Notes under the pieces: model-generated
The model's input: only the letters and a program-made list of their open reading frames with translations
The model's database searches: none
Told to the model about the DNA's origin: nothing
Assembly (NCBI GenBank): GCA_000711775.1
Contig: ARYC01001308.1
Location: forward strand, 1 to 64,000
Source: Oxytricha trifallax
Lineage: Eukaryota; Ciliophora; Spirotrichea; Sporadotrichida; Oxytrichidae
Direction: 5' to 3'
Length of the DNA: 64,000 nucleotides
Shown: positions 57,640 to 64,000 of the stretch, piece by piece
Layout: the number at the start of each line of letters is the position of its first letter
How positions within the stretch are numbered: the stretch's first letter is position 1
Program-made: the position numbers and the translations under genes

Positions 57640-58110
57640 AATGCTACAATTTCTTTAAGGGCGGAGAATTACATTAAGAGAGTATGTCTATCTTAATATA
57701 TTCCCAGATGATTTTAGTATTATTGTATCTGAATATACTTATAGTGTCAAAGAGCTTCAAAAACTTAGTTATGTTTACAGAGATTTGAAGCTTGAAACTT
57801 AATTATTGAATCTCTATCCTTTAAGAATAGTAGACATCGATTTCAATAGACCTCTAATTCAAGTGATAGTTACTTTAGCAAAGATACTTGGTAATCCAGA
57901 TGGTATCCCAATAAAAGAGATGCGGACTAATGGTTTTACATGCTGGGAGATATGTGAACGGTGGCTGCAATAATATTATAATATGATATGGAAAGATTTC
58001 TTACTTTTGTACACTGCATGAGAAACTATCAATACATCATGGTGTAGTTTTAAATTAAGAAAATAAGTGTTAAGAAATTAAGAGAATTTTAGAGAAGATA
58101 ATCGTAAGAG
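57640..58110 (+). pseudogene. TBE 57-kDa kinase remnant
   Basis: The ciliate code reads VKELQKLSYVYRDLKLETQL and NLYPLRIVDIDFNRPL, matching the kinase loop and DFN region of the other TBE 57-kDa proteins, then decays. The HRD His is replaced by Tyr. Confidence 0.65.
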
Positions 58111-58305
58111 CACCATGATCCAAGGTAATTATTAGAATGAGAAGCAAATAGAGTTCTTTCTGATAAATAAAATAACATTCAATAAATACATTTTAATCTC
58201 ATAAGATTTCGTTTTCTCAATTAACTCAAGTATGACCCCAACTTTACCCTATAAATCAATTAAATAATACAAATACATAAGAAATCTTGGGATTTTGATG
58301 ATTTA

Positions 58306-61300
58306 ATGTAACAATCATAAAAACATAGCTAAATTAATGTTGTTTTAAGCAGCAATTAATCTCATGTTAACTCAATTGTGGGGAGCAGTGTGAGTAGCAT
58401 GAAAACAAGTAATATAGCGTCAAGTCTCACAATGAATTCAAGTTTCAGAAATTTCGAGAGCATTAACTCAATAATTACATACCATTTCAATATGCATTAA
58501 TCATTCTATTATTTCAAGCAATAGAAATATTAACAATTAAATTCTTGATTTAATACCATGAATCAACTTAGCATAATGTCAATGAAAATAGTTTAAATAT
58601 TTTTTTAATGTTATAATACTTAATTTTTCTTAAACAGCTGACATAAGTAACTCAATACAGATATTCCTAAGGAATATCTCCTGAACAAAAGACTTTAAGA
58701 ATATTAAAATTAAAAACAAAAAGAAGTAAAATAGTCAATAAAAGAGTAAATTTCTTAATCATTCAACAACAACAATTATTTCTAATTTAGTGATTCTAAT
58801 AAAATTTTTAAATTATTTTATTTTGTATAATATAGGGTGAATTAAGTCAGCTAATAAGGGGATAAATATCATTTTAAATTTTAATATATAATAAAATCTA
58901 AAGTTCTTCATAAATTTCAAGCATAAGCAAATCCAAACTGGACCAATTGAGATCGAGCTCAACTATCTATTAGCTTTTATACGGAAACTCAGATTCTCAG
59001 TTTTGTTCAGTAACCTCTAATAAGACTATTGCAATAGATCAAGGTGGAACTAATTTCGTTGATGGTTTGCATTTAATTAATTTAATAAAAACACTCAATC
59101 AATTTACCCTATCTATTAATATTATATAAACCCCAATAAATATCTTTACTTAGAATAGATAATTTGATAAAAAGTTTAAATTGTTGGCAAATATGAAATT
59201 TTAAAAGTACATATTTTCACTTAATTTGAGAGAGCCGACCGAAAGAAAACAAAAAGAAGGATTGAGAATATTGAAGGAATGCAATCGATTTTGGAAAATT
59301 AATTAAATATTAAAATCATGGCATCTATCAAATCCAGATTTACTCAAATTCAAATCTAAGTAGATTCTACGGTAGATCCCGCAATTTTAACTAGACTTTC
59401 CTATTGGTCATATTCCTGAATCATCCTAGGAAGCAAAATATTTTGATTTTGAGCTTGCTCACAAAAACAGTATAAGGGGTTTTTCTTTATTGAGCGATGA
59501 GATAAATTCATTCTAGCAATAATAACCACCGTCTTAATTTTAATGTGTTATCCAATGAGCATAATGAAGCCATGGTTTGGAGACATTCTCCAAAAACATA
59601 ACTGAAGGTAATTAAAAATTAATTAATTTTAATTTTAATTTATTTCCACAAATCGAATGTATTCCTACAATATTATGGTACACATAAATATGATAATGAC
59701 ATGATTATACAGTTATGTTAGCTCGATTTTTAATTTTAAGTTCATAGAAACCAATAATCCAGTAGGATATAGATATGATTCGTGAATTCTTTCAACGCTA
59801 GTATCCAACCATAACTATATGACCCCTTGAATCCAGCAGAGGAAATTTCTCTAGATCTAAACCAAAGACTTAAGGTTTATATATTGAGTGCCATTAACTT
59901 CTAGCTAGTCATGACTGCACATTTCTATTCGCTATTATTTAGTTTTAGAGATAGAAAGGATTCAAATTCTAAAGCTATAGCCTATTTTTACATTTTTTAA
60001 AACCTAATTTTGCTTGATCTTGATTTCCAAAGTTTAAATAAATTTATCACATCTCTTAAATCAACCGCTCCTTCCTTGCCACTCAAAACTACTCATTTAA
60101 TTAGTTATAGTGAAATTTAACTTATAAAAATAGAATCACTTTAAGCTATCAATAAATCCTGAGGATATTGGTTCAATAGTAGAAATCATATAGTAAATTT
60201 TAAAAAATCTAGCTATTTAATATTAAATCCAGTGAAGTTAATCTTTAAAATTAAGTATAAATTAGATGAATTCATTCATTGGATATTAGTATGTTTCTAA
60301 AACCGATCTTCCTAACCTTTTAAATGCAGCTTCTGGTAAGTTTAAATCTTTGATATTATCATCTATTTATAAGGTAATAGTGGCTCCATATAATTAAGTT
60401 AACATCGGTACTATAAATTTCCTCATTTATTGATCTATTTAAAATATTTTGCCAACTTATCAATTCTTTGCTTACATATATATTGGGGATTATGTTGATT
60501 CAGAAGAGAACACAAGCCATTTTAGTAGGAGTTCATTTGATGATGCAGTTTCTGAAGTTAATCATAATAAGACGGCTCCCAAAGATAGAAATCAGAGGCC
60601 TAGTACTTTCAAAGATTTATTTAATAGGAACTAATGTAAAGAAGTTTTAGGCAAGAATAAAAAAGACACCAATCATGTGCTCTCAAAGTAATGCCATTTA
60701 CAAATTTTCTTACATAGACAATTTGATGGGGTATTTATCTCCATAGTATTGAAATTAAATAAAATTATGATTTGAAGATGAAACTATTAAGAAGTAGTCT
60801 GTTTTCCGTAAAATTATAAATTTAAAGATGAAACATTTATTTTTATGAGATAAAGTCTAGTATCATAAATTAATTTAAATTTTTGAATTATAAAAATATT
60901 TTAAAAATATTAGTTTTTCTATGATAACATCATAAGACAGAGTAAAATAATAAAAATCTCTTATACACTATTAAGAGATAGCGCACTCGTTCTGCTAGAA
61001 ATTTGGTGGCCATAAATGACAAAGCAATGGCTTAAACTGTCGCAATAGATTTTTCAAATCCTGCTTTAAAGAAACAAAGCACTACTAATGAGATACTTAA
61101 TAAATATAAGTTAGATGGTTTTTATAAGATAATTTTATCTTCATTAAAAATCTTTCCTAATAGAGTCGCTTTGAAAATAATGGCTCTCTAATTTTATAAG
61201 TGTAGAAACCAACTAACAATAGATTGTAATTTTAATTGCTTTTATGAATCGGTTTAATTGATAATTTATAGAAAAGATATTCCAAGAATTTAAACGCAAG

Positions 61301-63600
61301 CAATTATCATTAAGTAGAAAGTGCACCTCTCTTGTCAAAGAAATGAGAAATTAAACTATAAATGGAACCAATGCTAAAAATAATACTAAAAAGCAGACTA
61401 CTAAACTATTAGCTATATTATTTAATTCCACAAATTATCTTTAAATTCATAAATTAATATTTTATACATAACAATTTTTTACATTTACGATATCTTCTTA
61501 TTCATCTTATATCGATGGTGAAAATGGGATTCCTCTGAGAATAAATGGAAAGCACAAATATCGAAGATAAATCTAAGAATTAAAGCTGAAATAAAAAATG
61601 TTACTTCTATATAGAGCTATCCTTGCTTTCCTTGTAGTTTTTATGCTTCAAATTAATGTAAATTTAAAAAAATTAATAGCTGATTTTTAGAATGAAATTC
61701 TAGTGGGCAATCATTATGTGTATAATTCAAGAAAATAAGTTTATTTTCCCATTTTTATTCTAAAACAATTTTATTTCCAAGTATCGTAAGTTAAATATGG
61801 ATTTTAAATAATGATGTCTCGACATAAGTAATTAAGTCATTCGGTAATGTAATGACAGTAATCGAGATCGCTCTTATTGTTCAAATGTACAGATGCATAT
61901 TGCATCTCTATAAATACAGGAATCATAAGCTTTGAATAAATGGTAAATTTAAATTTATCATAATCTTTGTGATTTATAGTTCAGTTATATCATACTAAAT
62001 ATATCTACAAGTTTGTCCTTGAAATAATCTTGCACAATTAAATTTGCAAATGTATAAAAAATAGAAATATTTTTTATTATTGCACTCTTTGATTAATCCT
62101 CCAGGTTTAGACATAAAGTTCAGTGTTTATCAAAGGGGCATGGAATGTCTGTACACATGAGATATGATCTGTGCTTGAATTTATTTATTTAGATTACATA
62201 TCTTCATAGATTTGAGACCTTTAAATTTATTATTGAAGAAAAACATATGATATACTATTTTTATAATTTTTCTGTTAACAATTTTTTAGATTTAATGGAA
62301 CATAAACTCGTGTAGTTATTAATAGTATTAATAGCATTCCATAATCTCATTCAATATATTTTATAAGAGACTTTGGTAATCTTATAATTTATATCTTCAG
62401 AATTTTTAAAGCCTCTTAACAGTGATTAAAATGGCACTAAGACTAGATCTAAATTTGCTTGGAAAGCTATGATTTTAATTTGTAGCAATAATTTCGCTTT
62501 TTAAATGTTGTATGTCATTTAATTGAATTATCTATTTTAACATGATAAAGAGATACCCTTATATAATGCTGATATGTGCAATTTGTGTGAGTATTTTATT
62601 CTTTGGAATCATACTAAGAAATTTAGAGAGGTTAGTTGAGTAAAATAAATGATTCCTTTGTTTCAATTTTATTTTTTCAGTTAATTTAAAAGAGAATATA
62701 GAGCAAATCTAAATAGAAATGGAAAATTTGATTGTATATGGGATTCATTCTAGATGATTAATTCCAAGATAGAATTGAAACAAAAATATTGATAAATTTT
62801 TTAAAAATGGTAAATATAGTCATTTAATGTACTCTCTATTTATCTCTTTTTGTTTAACATTCTAAACAATTGTTTTTGTAAAATACTAAGGCACTAATTG
62901 TTAAAATTTGAACAAAAATCACCTCAATCAAACATATCAATTTATATTAATTTGAGTTATTGAAATTTTTGCTCCAAAATATATTTCCTGACCTAAATCT
63001 CTTGTAATTCAAGCTTATAAATAATTATATTTTAAGTTTATATCATAAATTCCTTGTCCTATTATTTTTAAGTTCCAAATGAATCTATATATTACAATTT
63101 TTCCAACTTTAATTTCGATAGTTATAAAATTAATATATTATAAAACTTAATAATCATATCAATTCAGCATTATTATACTTATGCTTACAAGTAAGTATCA
63201 TTATTTTTCAACATATTCCTTAAATTTTGTGATTAAATTTGTAATTCAAATTTATTAGTTGACTATGGAGACATTACTATTGATACAAATCCTGGAAGAA
63301 TTATTGGAATAAACTAAATATGTTTTAATATTCTATTAATGGATATTTATATTTACTCTTAATATTTTAAATTTAATATCTTCAATTTCTGAAAAGATTT
63401 TAAGTTTATTTGCTTGTCTATGGGGTCAAGTAATTTACTCTCTGTTTATTGTGTCGATGAATGTTGCAATAAAGCAAAATGAGCAATGCCAAAGGTTATC
63501 AGATTTTCAAGAGAAATGAAGGCATGAGCAAAGTTAAAAAGACTTCAGCTGCCATTATTTAATTACATATCCATATTAACATACTAAAGAATACTTTGAC
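58306..63600 (+). CDS. Potassium-channel-like protein (ciliate SK/Kv type), split by IESs
   Basis: Plus-strand islands in the ciliate code. An N-terminal Gln/Ser-rich part: MQQSQKHSQINVVLSSNQSH at 58306; SSISKSKLDQLRSSSTIYQL at about 58920; YVDSEENTSHFSRSSFDDAV at about 60500; VAINDKAMAQTVAIDFSNPA at about 61010. Then membrane parts: LYRAILAFLVVFMLQINV (61600), FGNVMTVIEIALIVQMYRCI (61840), SKFAWKAMILI (62450), MLICAICVSILFFGIILRNL (62560) and FDCIWDSF (62730). Then a pore VDYGDITIDTNPGRIIGI at 63258, where VGYGD is normal, and GQVIYSLFIVSMNVAIK with KAYQIFK-like sequence (63420-63540). Order and motifs fit ciliate K channels. Gly to Asp in the filter and frame changes raise the chance of decay. 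Translation may continue past the window. Confidence 0.65.
59150..60450 (+). mobile_element. Partial copy of the 6.3-kb element inside the K-channel gene
   Basis: 59155-59270 matches the terminal repeat (GAGAGAGCCGA block) and 59720-60440 matches 6850-7580 inverted, including ATGACTGCACATTTCTATTC and the CACTCAAAACTACTCA block. The repeat shared with 15755-16045 is inserted between them (about 59340-59690). All frames are decayed. It occupies a non-coding segment between coding islands of the K-channel gene. Confidence 0.6.
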
Positions 63601-64000
63601 TGAATTTTATTTAATATATATATATGCAACTTTATTCTATACAGTCATTTCAATAAGAAAAGAGAAACACTTATTTCACTTTCTAAGAAATAAATACATT
63701 GACTTTAATTTTAATTAAATCGTAAATACTTAAAACTTAATTAAAGAAAAATCGAACTGGGATGAAATAGACTGAAGTTTCATCGATTTAATAAAATCAT
63801 CACCCATCCCCCATAATATTACTTAAAAATGACAAAATCTAAAATGAGGAATATGTCTTGAAATAAGACTGCTAGAAGGAAATATAATTTATCAAGACGA
63901 CTCAGTATTCGTTCAATATGATCAGAGTGATAAATATTTTTCATGAGAAAAGAATGTAAGATAAATTTAATATAAAACTGTTTATAGGACACACATGCAC

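Larger units (their letters stand above)
43227..58297 (+). mobile_element. Old, decayed TBE forming the outer shell of a nest
   Basis: Left end at about 43227 (AAAAACCTAAAAACTCC, a decayed telomeric repeat) and right end near 58297 (...TTGGGATTTTG). Inside, in the TBE order, are a split transposase (43325-44261 plus 54976-55400), a 22-kDa gene (about 55790-56185, minus), a motif-rich spacer (56340-56590) and 57-kDa kinase remains (57640-58110, plus). A younger TBE interrupts the transposase at 44265-54972, and a palindrome interrupts the right part at 57005-57635. The potassium-channel gene begins 9 bp past the right end. Confidence 0.72.

Overview
The window looks like germline (micronuclear) DNA of a spirotrich ciliate close to Oxytricha or Stylonychia. 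Three things point there. It is very AT-rich. Open frames only become gene-sized when TAA and TAG are read as glutamine with TGA as the main stop, so a standard-code reading sees only scraps. It is also packed with telomere-bearing elements (TBEs), whose ends carry C4A4/G4T4 telomere repeats, which insert at ANT targets and which are known from stichotrich germlines. Real genes appear as short coding islands (candidate MDSs) broken by AT-rich, IES-like DNA. Coordinates of such genes are therefore approximate spans.

Layout. 1-11272: a TBE (only its right part is in view) that has been invaded by a second TBE (1-784), by a 6.3-kb TIR element with its own minus-strand frames (about 1388-7740), and by a retroposon-like insert with a 14-bp target duplication and an (AAT)n tract (8960-10551). 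11.7-14.9 kb: a minus-strand gene of unknown function and a minus-strand gamma-glutamyl-hydrolase-like gene with one readable IES/pointer pair. 15.3-20.2 kb: repeats, half of a TBE, a GC-rich retroposed sequence (17664-18140) and a long foldback element (19359-19953). 20.5-38.8 kb: the gene-rich core, with a tiny minus gene, a metaxin-like minus gene, two tandem polycystin-type channel genes (the first holds a complete 4.07-kb TBE, 23234-27303), a coiled-coil gene, a second coiled-coil/Q-N-rich gene with clear GT-AG introns, and an MBF1 gene enclosed by a 104-bp inverted repeat. 39.5-58.3 kb: a nest of elements: an old TBE (43227-58297) contains a younger TBE (44265-54972), which contains a third, nearly intact TBE (45504-49666), a 1.64-kb element with TGACGTCA-rich ends, and foldbacks. 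58.3-64 kb: a plus-strand potassium-channel-like gene, with a copy of the 6.3-kb element's end inside an early non-coding segment.

How the parts fit. Each TBE has the same plan: transposase near one end, then a 22-kDa-type gene and a 57-kDa-type zinc-finger/kinase gene transcribed away from each other from a shared spacer that carries iterated short motifs. The TBE inside the first polycystin gene sits where an IES would be, so the gene can only be expressed if the element is removed during macronuclear development. A dispersed ~350-bp repeat carrying a MORN-type coding fragment occurs five times, each time in transposon-rich DNA. All calls are from reading and mental translation; no database was searched.
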